DNA of 64,000 nt from Allium sativum (taxonomy: Eukaryota > Streptophyta > Magnoliopsida > Asparagales > Amaryllidaceae), in contig CM060925.1 of NCBI GenBank assembly GCA_030737875.1, positions 484,033,514 to 484,097,513 on the forward strand, read 5' to 3'. A program made the position numbers and the translations under genes. This document shows, one piece after another, positions 43,161 through 54,412 of this stretch; within the stretch, counting starts at the first letter, position 1, and each line of letters opens with the position of its first letter. The notes under the pieces are model-generated. The model was not told the DNA's origin and made no database searches. It saw nothing but the letters and a program-made list of their open reading frames with translations.

Positions 43161-45623
43161 GCCTATTTTGTTGATCTAATGAGTAGGGTTTTTTGGAAGT
43201 TTCTAAATAAGTTCGTCGTGGTCCTTGTTGATGATATCTTGATCTTCTCAAAGAGCGAGGAAGAGCATGCCCAACATTTGAGAGAAGTTTTGGAAACTTT
43301 GCGTGTGCATCGGCTTAAGGCAAAGTTCTCCAAATGCCATTTTTGGAGAAACAAGGTGAAATTCTGGGGAATGTGGTTTCTAAAGATGGGATAGCAGTAG
43401 ATCCCGCAAAGGTAGTTGCAGTTCAAGATTGACAAATTCCAAAGAATGCAAGGGAGGTGAGAAGTTTTCTTGGATTGGCAGGCTATTATAGGAAGTTCAT
43501 TAAGGACTTTGCAAAGATATCAGCCCCACTCACCAGACTGACAAAGAAGAATCTGACGTTTTCATGGGATATAGATTGTGATGTTGCTTTCCAACGATTG
43601 AAGAGGGACCTGAAAAGAATCCTAATCTTGACCTTGCCGAACGAGAATAAAGTGTTTACAGTATACACTGATGCATGTGGTACAGGGCTTGGTGTGGTTC
43701 TGATGCAAGAAGGAAAGGTAGTATGTTATGGGGGTAGACCGCTAAGGGTTCATGAGAAGAATTACCCTATCCATGATTTAGAGCTAGCTACCATAGTATT
43801 CGGTCTTAAGATGTGGCATCATTATTCACTTGGAGAAAAGTTCGAGTTGTACACCGATCATAAATCTCTCAAGTATTTGTTCTCACAAAAAGATCTTAAT
43901 TTAAGGCAACAAAGGTGGATGGAGTTCGTAGCTTCTTATGATTGCAAGATTGCTTATACCCCTGGAAAGGGTAATGTGGTGGCAGACTCACTGAGTAGAT
44001 AGAGGATGGACTTAAGTCCTCTGTTTGTGGAGAGGAAAAGCTTGGAGTTCATATCGACTTTCGACTTTAGAGCCTCCACCGAGTTTTTGCCTGGTTTGTT
44101 CGCATCGCTAGAGATACGACCTACTCTTATGGATCAGATAGGAGCTTCGCAGCGAGAGGATCCACAGATTTCAGACATCTTGGATAGGCTCAGTAAAATG
44201 GAGACTTCTAGTCTCCTCAATAGATATTCCATAAACGATAGAGGGTGGTTACGACGAGATGGAATGTTTTGTGTTCCCCAAACTGGGAGTTTGTTAAAGA
44301 CAGTCCTAGAAGAAGCCCATCATTCTAAGATGACTATTCATCTAGGTAGTGATAAGATGTATAGAGACATGAAGAGGGTTTTATTTTGGGCTAGTATAAA
44401 GAAAGATGTGGCAAAGTTTGTTTCTCAATGTTTGGTTTGTCAGCAAGTCAAAGCTAAGCAAAAGAAGCCCGGTGGTTTACTTCATCCTTTGGAGGTTCCA
44501 TAGTGGAAGTGGGAGAGCGTCTCTATCGATTTCATAGATGGTTTGCCTAGATCTAAGAAAGGAAACACCAATATTTGGGTTATAGTAGGTAGACTCACTA
44601 AGAGCGCTCATTTCATTTCGATTAAGAGCAAGAGGATGACAGCTTGGTTGGCGGCAATTTACGTTCGTGAGATAATCCGTCTTCATGGAGTACCTTCCAG
44701 TATCGTACGCGATCGTGACCCCATTTTAACTAGTGATTTTTTGAGGAGCTTGCAAGAAGCATTAGGTACATAGTTGTGTTTGAGCATCGCTTATCACCCT
44801 AAGACAGGTGGACAGACGGAAAGTATGAATAAAGTTCTTGAGGATCTTTTAAGGCTGTGTATCCTAGACTTCGGAGGGACTTGGGAAGAGTATCTTCCTT
44901 TAGTAGAGTTCGCCTACAACAATAGTTATCAAGCTAGCATTGGCCTGGCACCCTTTGAAGCATTATATGAACGACCATGTTGATCACCAACTTGTTGGTG
45001 GGAGTCTACAGAAAGGCTATTACTTGGACCAGATACGGTTAGAGAAACGTCCGAGAAGATTGTTCTTATTAGGTGGCGAATGAAGACAGCTCAGGATAGA
45101 CAGAAGTCATATGCAAATAAGAGAAGGACTGACCTCGAGTTTGAGGTGGGAGACCTGGTTTTCATCAAGGTGTCACCTTTAAGGAATGTGGTTCGCTTTG
45201 AATATGTAGGGAAATTAGCACCAAGGTTTGTAGGGTCGTTTCCTATAACAGAAAGGATTGGCCAAATGGCTTATAGAGTAAAGCTACCCGAGAGACTATC
45301 TAGCATTCATGATGTTTTCCACGTTTCACATCTGCGGAAGTGCTTGCATGATACCGTGGAAGTAGTTGAGCCGAGTATATTAGAGGAAGTGGAGGTGTAA
45401 CGGGAGGCGATAGTCAGACGAGTTCCAACCCGTATTCTTGGAACAGAAGTTAAGATGCTACGCAATAGAGAAGACAAGTTGATAAAGGTTCAGTGGGGAG
45501 ATAACCCAGAGAATGCGACTTGGGAGACCGAAGAAAAGATTCGTGCTTCGTACCCTTTTCTTTTCGAGGGTATGTTCTTAACTACCTTTCCAAAGCTTTT
45601 ATTTATACTGGTTTCCATCATTT
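43161..45623 (+). pseudogene. Element A pol, C-terminal part: RT end, RNase H, integrase, chromodomain
   Basis: RT resumes at [11 protein letters not shown]. The catalytic VDDILIFS is intact at ~43226. Frameshift at ~43370 and TGA at ~43431. RNase H 43457-44002 is well kept ([53 protein letters not shown]). Integrase zinc finger 44305-44460 (AHHSKMTIHLGSDK..CLVCQQVK). Core: SIDFIDGLP ~44524, VRDRDPI ~44705, GGQTESMN ~44812. Stops at 44000, 44501, 44771 and 44981 (mostly CAG to TAG or CGA to TGA). GPY-type and HVSHLRKCL block to ~45350. TAA at 45398. Chromodomain 45410-45570 (LRNREDKLIKVQWGDNPENATWE..YPFLF). Each domain is recognisable but the frame is dead. Confidence 0.92.
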
Positions 45624-46168
45624 AAAGTATATCCTATCGATCGAATATTTGACCTTTAGATAGGAAACCCATGGATGTAAACATGTGTTTGAGACATGTT
45701 ATATTTGATAGATGCAAGTGAATGCAAGTGTTTTCTAGTGGTTGATCGTGGATATATATACACACACATTAGGCACTAGATCGGCTCAATCACTCTTATA
45801 CTGCATATGGATGTGTGTGCATTTTTCTTCTTTTAATGGACAGAAATGGATGTATTATCATATGGATGTTGCATTTGGACATATGATTGTGCACTCATAT
45901 AGAACTTACATGTTATAATAGGATTGTTGCATACATGATGGATTCATGGCACTAACATACATTGCATTAAGGAGGTCGACTGAATCAGTAGACCACCTGA
46001 TCTTCGCATTAGTATTGGGACATATACACACACCTTTGCGTATGTTCATATAAGCATTAGAAGTCTTTAAGGACTATAGATGCCTGTGATTGGTGGATGA
46101 GTATATGGGTGATGGATGGTAGGATATACATTCTTCTTAACTTGGAGATTTCGGGGACGAAATCCTTT
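45624..46168 (+). other. A 3' untranslated region
   Basis: Non-coding, homologous to C 23466-24005. Ends GAGATTTCGGGGACGAAATCC. Confidence 0.75.
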
Positions 46169-46181
46169 GAGTAGAGGAGAA
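46169..46181 (+). other. Polypurine tract of A
   Basis: GAGTAGAGGAGAA before TGTAACACCCCG. One T interrupts the purines. Confidence 0.75.
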
Positions 46182-49075
46182 TGTAACACCCCGTAATTTA
46201 TAAAAAAACTAAAGAGGAAAAATTAAAGAATAATTAATTTAATATTTAGAATTAAGGGAAACGGATTGAGTCATTGCGTTCATCTCGGAATTCTGGTCAA
46301 AATAGACATCTGATTTGCGTAAAATGGACACCGTATGAAGAAGTTATGTAGGTATAAAGTTTGTATACACGCAAGAGAATTATATATATATATTTATTTA
46401 ATCCATAAATTCAAAAATCAGTTAAAAAATCAAAATTTTGGTGAGTGGAAAAAATCCTGCTCAAGGGTGTCGATCCCTCAAAGGGGGTGTCAACCCCTGG
46501 GTCGACCCCTCAAGGGAGGTGTCGACCAACGGGTCCACCCCTTCCTTGCGGCAGATCAGACATATTAGGGTTTTGGGGCATCTATAAATATGGCGTCATT
46601 TCTCATATTTTTGCACACCAAAAATAATGGAGAAGTAGATGTTGCCTCTACCCAAATCAAATCAAGTCTTTTCTTCTTCTGCAATCAAGTTATTCAAGCT
46701 TAAATATCTATGATTCAACGCCAGCAATTCCTTTTCTATTTTTCTAGATCCGAACACTGTGAGTCTATGTTGATTTTAGATAGAAATAATTAAAAGTTAA
46801 ACTTGATATGACTATAACTTGGATCTATGTTTATGACCATTTGAATCACATTATATCTACTATAACCTGTTATCCTGACATGATTATGAACTAGATATGA
46901 ACCTTTACCTATTTATCATGTCAGATTTGCCATTGATTGTCGATCTAATTCACTGTTTTAATCACCTTATACTTGTTCTATTGTGTTTATGGCCAAATCA
47001 GATCTGTTGTTAGTTGGACATCTAAATCATTATTTAGATCATATCATGTCTGTCCCTATTATGTTAGAATCAATTCTATTATCATATGTTCATTAGATCT
47101 GTTCCTATATGCCTACCTTGTCGTTATGCCACTATATGTTTTATGCATGTTTCTGCCATTATATGTCCATCATGTTAGTATGATCATCCCTGTTCTATTC
47201 CCTCTATATTTTCCCTTTTATTTTTTTATATATAACCAAGCTACCTTCGAGCCTAGGCATGCTGCTGAATATGTGAATGCGTTGGATTGGGAACGAGGGG
47301 AAAACGTTGAATTGGGGCGTAACTTGTAATTGGGAATTTGGGCATAACTTGATTAAAGTGTAATAACATTAATTTGGGGCACATGGTTCATTATGAACAT
47401 AACTTGGGAAATGGGCATGAAAACCTATAACAACATAGGTGAATTGGTTAATAATGAAAATGACTAGGATTACAGTAATTAGAAACTGTAACCATGCTTA
47501 GACACGAGGTTAGATTACACTTGTGGTGGAAGTCTTCCCGGAACCGCCTGGCATATCCAGCGACCGCAAGTGGTGAATCTAATGTGAGGGGTCTAAGTGC
47601 ATAAATACGAGACGTGTTAAAACACGAGGTTAAGTCCGACATGTTGAAGAAGTCTGCCCGGAACCGACTGGCATATCCAGCATCCACAAGTGATAAGCTT
47701 AATGTGGGAGGTCTAGCACATTATAACCTAAATGAATATGGCAATAAAGTTGAATACTTAACCTAGTTGAATCCATAGGGATTGTATGAACATGTTAAAC
47801 TGAGTAGGGGTTAAGTAAACTTGTTTGAAACATTGGGTGGGTTAAGTATATATGGGGTTGTTGTGTAATATTTATATATAGGCCTACAAACTTAACTTGT
47901 TGGGATTATGCAATTTTATGACACTAGTAGGTAGGCATAATCTGTGGAAAACCTAGTAGTGGGGATGCAAGACAAAGGGGAGAGCTTGCATCATCTTGTG
48001 TGAGGGACTCGTTTCAGTCAGTAACCCATAAATATAGGTATTGAACGAGTATTGCAAACAAGGTCAGAGTCGGTGCACGCTTACTGGGCTGATTGTAAGA
48101 GATCCAAAAGTGGGGATAGTGTCCGAGGGCGCGTTCCATCGGGGTGATGTGCATGCATGACTACACTTGCTCGGGAAAATAAGACGATGTGACATCAGTA
48201 GATATGGTTGTGCACATCCGGGAAATGAATGGTTGCCACTTTAGGGAGTGATACACTCTACTGTGGGACCAGCACAGGGTATCTACGGAGTAGGAGTCAA
48301 TCGATTAATGTAGTAATTAGAATAAATTTAGACTCCGGTATGTTTAGGAGCCTGTTATGACCCTCAGAGGTGATTCTGAAATGTTGAGCTGGCTGTTAAT
48401 TGTATGGGTTGAAAACCTTTCACTTGAAGTAAACCTAAGCCTACCATCTTACAGTTGTTGGGATCATCTCATTCTGGTTATACTAGTATCGGTGTATAGG
48501 AATCATTAGAGAAGCGTATTACACTCTATATGGTTTATCTTATTTACCTTGTCATACCTGCCTTTTATGTTGTTGCCTTTCTTATCCACTTTATTTGCCT
48601 GTCATGATACTTTTACTTATTTATATGCTAAAAGTAACTAGACTTTATGTCTGACCTATTTTGCTTTCTATTCCGTCCCCCCCCCTCCCCGGCCCCCTCC
48701 AAGTTCTCAGGTTGGGAATACTCAAGCTTGATCAGGATTCTGCTATCGTATTGCAAGGAGCTGCTTAGATGTATTGCTCAAGTTCTTATCTTTGCTACTA
48801 TGGCTATGTTTCTTTTGGCGATTATGCTTCTTTTATTATTGTACTCTAATGTTTTAAATACAAGACAGAAATCTTAATGATGTATCGGGTTTATGTATTT
48901 TCAGGCTCATGATGTTTTGAACCACAATGCTTTATGATTAATAAAGTTTTTAATTCCGCTGCTGTTTTATATCTGTCTTGTAATGTTTCTATTTCTGTTT
49001 CTGTTTACCTATAATGCTTCACGAAACTTAATGCATTCTCTTAATGAGTGACACTAACGGACGTGGGGTGTCACA
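46182..49075 (+). repeat. Element A 3' LTR
   Basis: TGTAACACCCCGTAATTT to GGGGTGTCACA, 2894 bp. GTCGACC island 46465-46545, TATA (TCTATAAATATGG) at ~46580, CTGCCCGGAACCG dimer 47500-47715, a single copy of the ~0.5-kb block duplicated in the 5' LTR, inverted repeat 48640-48656 and acceptor-like TTCTCAG (AG 48709-48710). Followed by CTATG (49076-49080). Confidence 0.93.
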
Positions 49076-49080
49076 CTATG

Positions 49081-51054
49081 ATTAGAGAATTCGTTCAATT
49101 TAGAATATATGATCAAAATCATAGAAATTTTATGTACATATGTTTGTGCATGTGTTTTTGAGTTGTTTCGACGAGCTTAGGAGGCCTCATTATCATATAA
49201 CTCAAGTGCATAGCCTCCATAGTTCACTGGAAACAATTCAAGAGGGGAAAAAAAAACAAAATGGTCCATTTAACAGCGACCAGTCGATTGATCCAAAACA
49301 AACCAGTCGACTGGTGCCAAACTGGACAACATTCCAGTTTCTAATCAGTCGAATGGTCAGAATGGACCAGTTGACTGATTTTGCCTGTGGACAAGAGGGA
49401 CCTCGGTCCACAATCTAGGATCATCCAGGCTCTTTCTCGACCGGAGCCCGGACTGTTTGGGCTTCATTTCTGACTTTTCAGTTCTCTAATTCACAGATTT
49501 CAGCAGCCCGATTCTTGCGAAATCGTTTTTATAAATCATCAATTAAAGAATGACAGAGTGGAAACCAATGGTGAGAATTCTCTCACTTAAACTATTTTTA
49601 CGGTTATTATAGTTGTGACTAAATATATATTGATTGCCTATGATTGTAATATTTGTTTGGTGGTTGATGGATGTTACAGTTTTAAATGTTTTCATTATTA
49701 AACTGTGAAAATGATATATAAGTTCACATGGATTGTAATGTAAACCTCACACGGGTATTGGGACGATAATTTTACACATTGCCAAATGATGCAAATAAAA
49801 ATCATTGGATGTTGATTGAAAACCCCACATGGGTCTAGGGATGATAATAACTTCACACATCTCCCCTGTATTTAGTTGTATGTCAATCAATCGATCGACA
49901 GACCGTAGTAAGCGTTATTTGATTATTTAATGCTTATACAGTCTGGATGTGAATTTGATGTTTAATAGTTGTTCATCACTATTTTTGAATACATGCAATG
50001 TATATAATCCATATAAATAAAATTATATGGTAATTGATTGAGTCTGATTCCAATTCAGAAATAACGAATATTTTAAAATAATTTTTAGTAAAGAATCAAA
50101 ATATGATTTTGATGCCCGACTTTGGATGGGCAAGAAAAGAATGAAATATGAAACCGAGTTAAGCTAGCAATGCCATTTTATCTCGAACGGAGTTTTCTAT
50201 TGATTTCATTTATTTTTATAATGAATATCAAGAAAAGGGATTTCAAAATTTGATATTTGGAAAATATTATTATTTTGATTTTATAATAATATAGGAAGTT
50301 CAATTTTGATTTAAAATTAAAACGGAAGTTGAAATCATTTTAAAATGAATTTATGAACATTTTATAAAATGTGTTTTAAAAAGGAAATCAATGAAATATA
50401 TTATATATATTTAAATGGTTTGAATTGAACGTATCGCACAGCGACCGTTCGCGAATTTCAACCCTTAACTTCGAATTTGCATAACGGGAAATCTGACCAT
50501 CGGATTCTCCTAAAACTGAAACCGTTAGGTTCGTATCGAAAAGAGATTTCGAGTGATGATAAGAGATTTGAAATCTAACAGTAAGATTTTAAAATATGCT
50601 CAAATCATTTTTGGAAAAGGTCGCTATGGATGTAGTTCGGCGGCCGATATTGGACACCGACTGTAAGGGCCTTAATAAAATTATTAAATATATGAATTAA
50701 ATTGGATTTTGGGGTTCGTCGTGAATGGTATCTTCAATAACACTGTTCTTAAATCCAGTTGAGAAAAGAACAAATCTTTTAACCAAGATTTAATGAAGTT
50801 TTCCAATTAATTAATATAATTCGAATTAAATGGTAGTTGATTATCGGTTTATCGTGAACAATGTTTTGAATGACATTGGTTTTTTGACCAAGTAAAAGAC
50901 ATGATTAATTTTCCTAAAGTGAATAATAATTAAGTATTGATTTTCGAGATTAAAACTAAGTAGAGTTTTAATGATTCTTTAATTAGATTGGAATGTGAAT
51001 GTGGTAAATAATTTTACCGAATTCAAAGAAATGATCAAGAATGGAGTGCCACCA
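49081..51054 (+). repeat. F-like LTR DNA, right flank of the nest
   Basis: No gene. Has the LTR architecture seen elsewhere: a CAGTCGACTGG-type island (49278-49380), TTTTATAAATC at ~49530, then a donor-like AATG followed by GTGAGA (GT 49571), then ACCCCACAYGGGTxT blocks (49743, 49823) and the ATCTGACCATCGGATTCTCC block (50490). The last two are shared with 1861-2640. It ends where CACTA-like sequence starts. Confidence 0.5.
49278..49380 (+). promoter_or_regulatory. CAGTCGACTG island in F-like LTR
   Basis: Four spaced copies of (AC)CAGTCGAxTGGT/CAGTTGACTG within ~100 bp, each near-palindromic, about 150 bp upstream of a TATA-like sequence. Same placement as the GTCGAC islands of A and C. Confidence 0.5.
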
Positions 51055-51400
51055 CACTACACTAGAAATTGCTTTTAGCAGCGTTGCAAAAACGCTACTA
51101 TAACTTGTAGCAGCGTTCCGATAAACACCGCTATACGACATGCAATTGAAAGTCTGAAAGTTTTTGTTGCGTTTTAGTAAACGCAATCGAAAATGAAAAT
51201 ATTGTAGCATTTCTGAAACCCTACAAAAAGTTTTATTCGCAACGTCCTAAAAATGCTACTAAAGTGATACTTGCATCATTTTTGAAATTTTTTGTAGCAG
51301 TTTTTCAGTCCTACTATATTTTTTTGTTGCGTTTCATTACAGCTACAATATCTTTTGAAAATTACATTTGTAGCATTTTTTCAACGCTACTAAAACTTAC
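51055..51400 (+). mobile_element. CACTA-like transposon end with subterminal repeats
   Basis: Starts CACTACACTAGAAATTGC, matching the CACTA superfamily terminal form. It continues with alternating TAGCAGCGTT / AACGCTACTA units in both orientations (51078, 51098, 51110, 51240, 51295, 51395), the usual subterminal repeat layout. No transposase is seen and the matching right end was not found, so this is probably a truncated or solo end. Confidence 0.55.
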
Positions 51401-51605
51401 TGATGTACACCACATTTTAATTGCGGTTATTTACTGTTAATGGCTTGTAACATTTCCATCAGTCACTTATATATAACAGAAATAGTAAAACAAATAATTA
51501 TATGAGTATCATTTTCAAACTAAAATCAATAATCGCCATATTTAAATACTTAAAAAACACATTACTCCCAATATCAAATATAACACCCATAATCATCTCA
51601 ATTGA
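51401..51605. other. Unassigned AT-rich spacer
   Basis: I see no gene, repeat unit or terminal motif here. Confidence 0.4.
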
Positions 51606-52073
51606 AACACCCCACCTCCGTTAAGGTCACTCACAAAGGGAATGCCTTAACTTCGGTGGAGCATTATAGGTAAAAGATGCAGATAAATTACAAGACAGAC
51701 AAATAAAACAGCGGAAAGTGAAGTTATTTTATTAACAATGTGGTTCAGTCAAGCTTTTACAACAGTAGTCTCAATCATACTAAAAGTAATACATAGAACT
51801 TCTGTCTTGATTTAAAAACTTCCAAGAATAAAAAAGCATAAAAACAATGATATTCCCCGATAAAGCATGAACTAGCCATAGCAGTGGAAGACAGAGAGTC
51901 CAAAGCGATACACCAACTAATCTTCAAGCTTGGAAAGAGAACAGGTCCAAGTTAGGCTGAGCTATTCCCTCCCTGACTACCTGGGGGAGAAACGGAAGAA
52001 AAGAGGCGAAAAACAAACTAGGTCAGACATAAGTCTGGTAAGTCCGGTGATCTTTCAGCATGCAAACAAGATA
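51606..52073 (-). repeat. 3' end of a minus-strand Tekay LTR (fragment)
   Basis: The reverse complement reads CCAGACTTATGTCTGACC (52038-52021), a pyrimidine tract with CCCCCAGG, then CCACCGAAGTTAAGGCATTC, CCTTTGTGAGTGACCTTAACGG and GGTGGGGTGTTTCA. This is collinear with the last ~450 bp of A and C LTRs. The fragment is cut at ~52073 where CATTACAACAAAATATG begins. No primer site follows the LTR end, consistent with a solo or truncated LTR. Confidence 0.8.
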
Positions 52074-52600
52074 CATTACAACAAAATATGATATTTATAA
52101 CGCTTTTTAATAACATATTTTTCTGAACTGCTATTAATTACACTTAATTCTTTCTTTAGCCTTTAATTTTTTTGGTAATAACAGTCTAACGCGGTGTAAC
52201 ACTGGCTTCTATTCAAGGCCACTTCACAAATAATTATTCATCTCCCCGCAAACCCTTCCTCCATAGCCACATCTCACAAATTATCTAGCGATTTCCGAAA
52301 ACGTGGTCCATCTCCAATCTCCTCACGGTCTCCCTCCAAAACTTCTTCCATCTCCGATTTTTGTCGAAGCTTGGGCGGCGCGTTTCTAGTATTCGATTTG
52401 GATTTTGGTAAGCGATCCCTATTATTTGTTTGTGTATGTTGTAGATCTGTATTTACGATTATGGAATCAATTTGGATTTATGATTTTAGGGTTGCGATCT
52501 GAATTTACGATCTGAATTCACGATTATCTGATTCAGTTTACGATTTTCAATTTGCGATCTGATTCAATTTATAATCTTCCACTTTATTATTACCTTTCCC
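52074..52600 (+). other. Possible second CACTA-like end followed by 5'-UTR-like DNA
   Basis: CATTACAACAAAATATGATATTTATAACGC resembles a CACTA terminus with a T for C at position 3. From ~52210 the base composition becomes gene-like: pyrimidine-rich CTCCCCGCAAACCC..TCTCCAATCTCC, GC-rich GGGCGGCGCG at 52374, and a donor-like TTTTG followed by GTAAGC at 52409. TTTACGATCTGAATT words repeat at 52500-52560. It may be a captured gene's untranslated first exon and intron. Confidence 0.4.
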
Positions 52601-53478
52601 TCAAAGAAAATATGGTTGACATTTACTGATTTATCATTAACTTCCTACTGCAATTTTATGTAGGACGTTGTTACCGATACTGCAATACCCAGTTGTTCTT
52701 ACAAATCATGATGCAAATAAACATTATGAATCATTATTTAAATCTAATATTTTACTTCTAAACAATGGTATCACTGATATCCACATCTAGGAGTTGAACC
52801 GACGGAAATGCAAATCTAACACAATAATTTGATATCAAAGTCAACCAAACCTTTGTAGATCATTCACTACTGTGGGCTTGAAGCTCTCATTGTATGTATG
52901 TATATGCATCTATAATATATTTGTATGTGTATATCTAACATGATATATTTGTATGTATATAATTTAACTCATATATGTATCAACGTCATAAATATACATA
53001 TCTACACTCGTATTTCGTTAAGCTGCCATTTATTACTATAGAAATATGCTATATGTATTGTTTACTTTGAAAATATGCTATATCTATAGTTTACTTTGAT
53101 AATATGCTACATATATTTCATTGGTCGATTTTTGGAATCTACTACTCCGGTTGTGTCAGCACATTAGATGGTGAGATTGAGTTAGAAGGAGTTGAAGATG
53201 TTAAGTTATTTTGCGTCTAATACGTGAGTTTTCATGCGTGGAGGTTGTAAAGTTTGAGAAATGTGAAGTTGATTTTTTTTCTATAAAGTTAGTTCATTTG
53301 TTATTTTACTTGTTGAGTTTGGGAATGCAGTAGAAGGCTAAAGAAGTAGCAAATTGGAAAATCTTAGGGCTTCGCTGTTTCATTTGAATACAGTTACTGG
53401 TTTATTTGAATATAGGTGAGGGTAAGAAGAGGGAGAGGATCAGAGAATGCACAACCAAGCACATTTTACTATCTTTGA
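52601..53478. other. AT-rich, intron-like DNA with TATGTATG runs
   Basis: No gene is supported. TGTATGTATATGCATC and TATATTTGTATGTG words recur at 52890-52985. ATATGCTATATxTATxGTTTACTTTGA is repeated at 53045-53110. Confidence 0.4.
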
Positions 53479-53610
53479 GATCTATGGGAGTTTTATAATG
53501 AGTGTATCGCTTTTGGAAATGGTGTCCCTTTAGTATTGAATGGTGAAGATGAAGTTGCTCAGTGTTATGTTCCATATTTGTCAGGGATTCAATTGTTTGT
53601 GGATGCTTAG
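53479..53610 (+). pseudogene. DUF789-family gene fragment
   Basis: 43 codons encode DLWEFYNECIAFGNGVPLVL, then NGEDEVAQCYVPYLSGIQLF and VDA. This matches my knowledge of the plant DUF789 core (DLW..F.EWSAYGAGVPL.L...E.VVQYYVPYLSGIQLY). A TGA (53476-53478) stands where a Gly codon is usual just before DLW, and a TAG (53608) ends the segment. So it is a broken copy of one exon. The function of DUF789 proteins is unknown. The location beside CACTA-like ends suggests transposon capture, but a decayed gene is also possible. Confidence 0.7.
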
Positions 53611-54281
53611 GCATTCTCTAAAATCAAATGTATGTGCATTTATTTTAAATAAATAGTTAACTAGAATGTTGGTATTGGAACTTGATTTTAGTTTCATTGC
53701 ATGGACTTTGGTTTAGTTTTGACCGTCTAGCGTGTTAGAAAAAGGTTTGTGATCGAGTTAGTGTTTTTTCCCCATTCTATGCCCTTTATAATCGTTTTAT
53801 AGAGGGTTAATATGCCTTCTATGTTTGATTAAGTCTAATCTGTTCACGGTTGTCTCAGTATGCTTGATGGACCAAGGTTGAGTTATGCAAAGTAACCATT
53901 GGGTAACATGCGTATTGTGATTCCTTTTGAAACATATTTACAGTTTATGTACGAAAACAAACAAACAAATTTATTCTTGTAGTTCTTTAGGTTTCCGTAT
54001 TGAATTACCATTATACGTTGAATCAACATAAGAATGAAGCTCTGAATTGAGGTTGATTGATAGAATACAAAACAAATGTGTAGCGTATTAAACCTAAAGG
54101 AGTAGATGTTTACAAAGTCAATCCAGGCAAGGTCATAGGTGGCTGGACTTTTTTCTTGTACAAAATAAAACACATCCAAAATGCATATATGTGGTTTGTT
54201 TATTATCTCATGTACATTGAGTTTATGCTCACCGGTGGTTACCAAGCTAATTCTGGCTACTGATTTATTTCTAATTATTAG
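53611..54281. other. Intron-like AT-rich DNA between coding fragments
   Basis: No convincing gene. The minus-strand open frame at 53883-54293 has low-complexity composition and no recognisable motif. The sequence ends in a pyrimidine-poor but usable acceptor (TTATTAG at 54275-54281). Confidence 0.4.
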
Positions 54282-54412
54282 CATTTGAGGCAATAGTTAC
54301 GCTACACGATCGTGTTCTTCAAGGAACAATGACAACTCGAGTTTTATGTCCGGACAACCTATTACCACCAGCAGCACATCTCATTAAGCTCGAAATTCAA
54401 AGGAGAAGGAAG
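54282..54412 (+). pseudogene. Unidentified exon-like block
   Basis: Bounded by AG (54280-54281) and AAG followed by GTACTT. The open frame reads AFEAIVTLHDRVLQG, TMTTRVLCPDN, LLPPAAHLIKLEIQRRRK. Codon composition and splice borders look like a genuine internal exon, unlike the surrounding AT-rich DNA. I do not recognise the family. It may be a second captured exon or part of the same decayed locus as 53479-53610. Confidence 0.4.

Larger units (their letters stand above)
5334..49075 (+). mobile_element. Element A: Tekay-like Ty3 retrotransposon, host of the whole nest
   Basis: The order is 5' LTR 5334-8692, decayed primer site 8693-8712, element B insertion, gag 29221-29883, protease ~30085-30474, reverse transcriptase 30600-31046, plastid DNA plus Sirevirus, reverse transcriptase resuming at 43161, RNase H, integrase, chromodomain to ~45570, polypurine tract 46169-46181 and 3' LTR 46182-49075. 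The C-terminal chromodomain, long LTRs and TTTCGgGGACGAAATCCTTT before the polypurine tract point to the Tekay/Del lineage. With insertions removed it is about 11.4 kb. It is dead: many stops, two decayed zinc knuckles and a split polymerase. Confidence 0.93.

Noticed and set aside
49140..49418. 92-codon frame after the A 3' LTR
   Set aside because: It spans the CAGTCGACTG island and a poly-A stretch. Non-coding LTR architecture explains it.
53883..54293. 136-codon minus-strand frame
   Set aside because: Biased AT composition, no motif, and it overlaps the plus-strand exon-like block and its acceptor.
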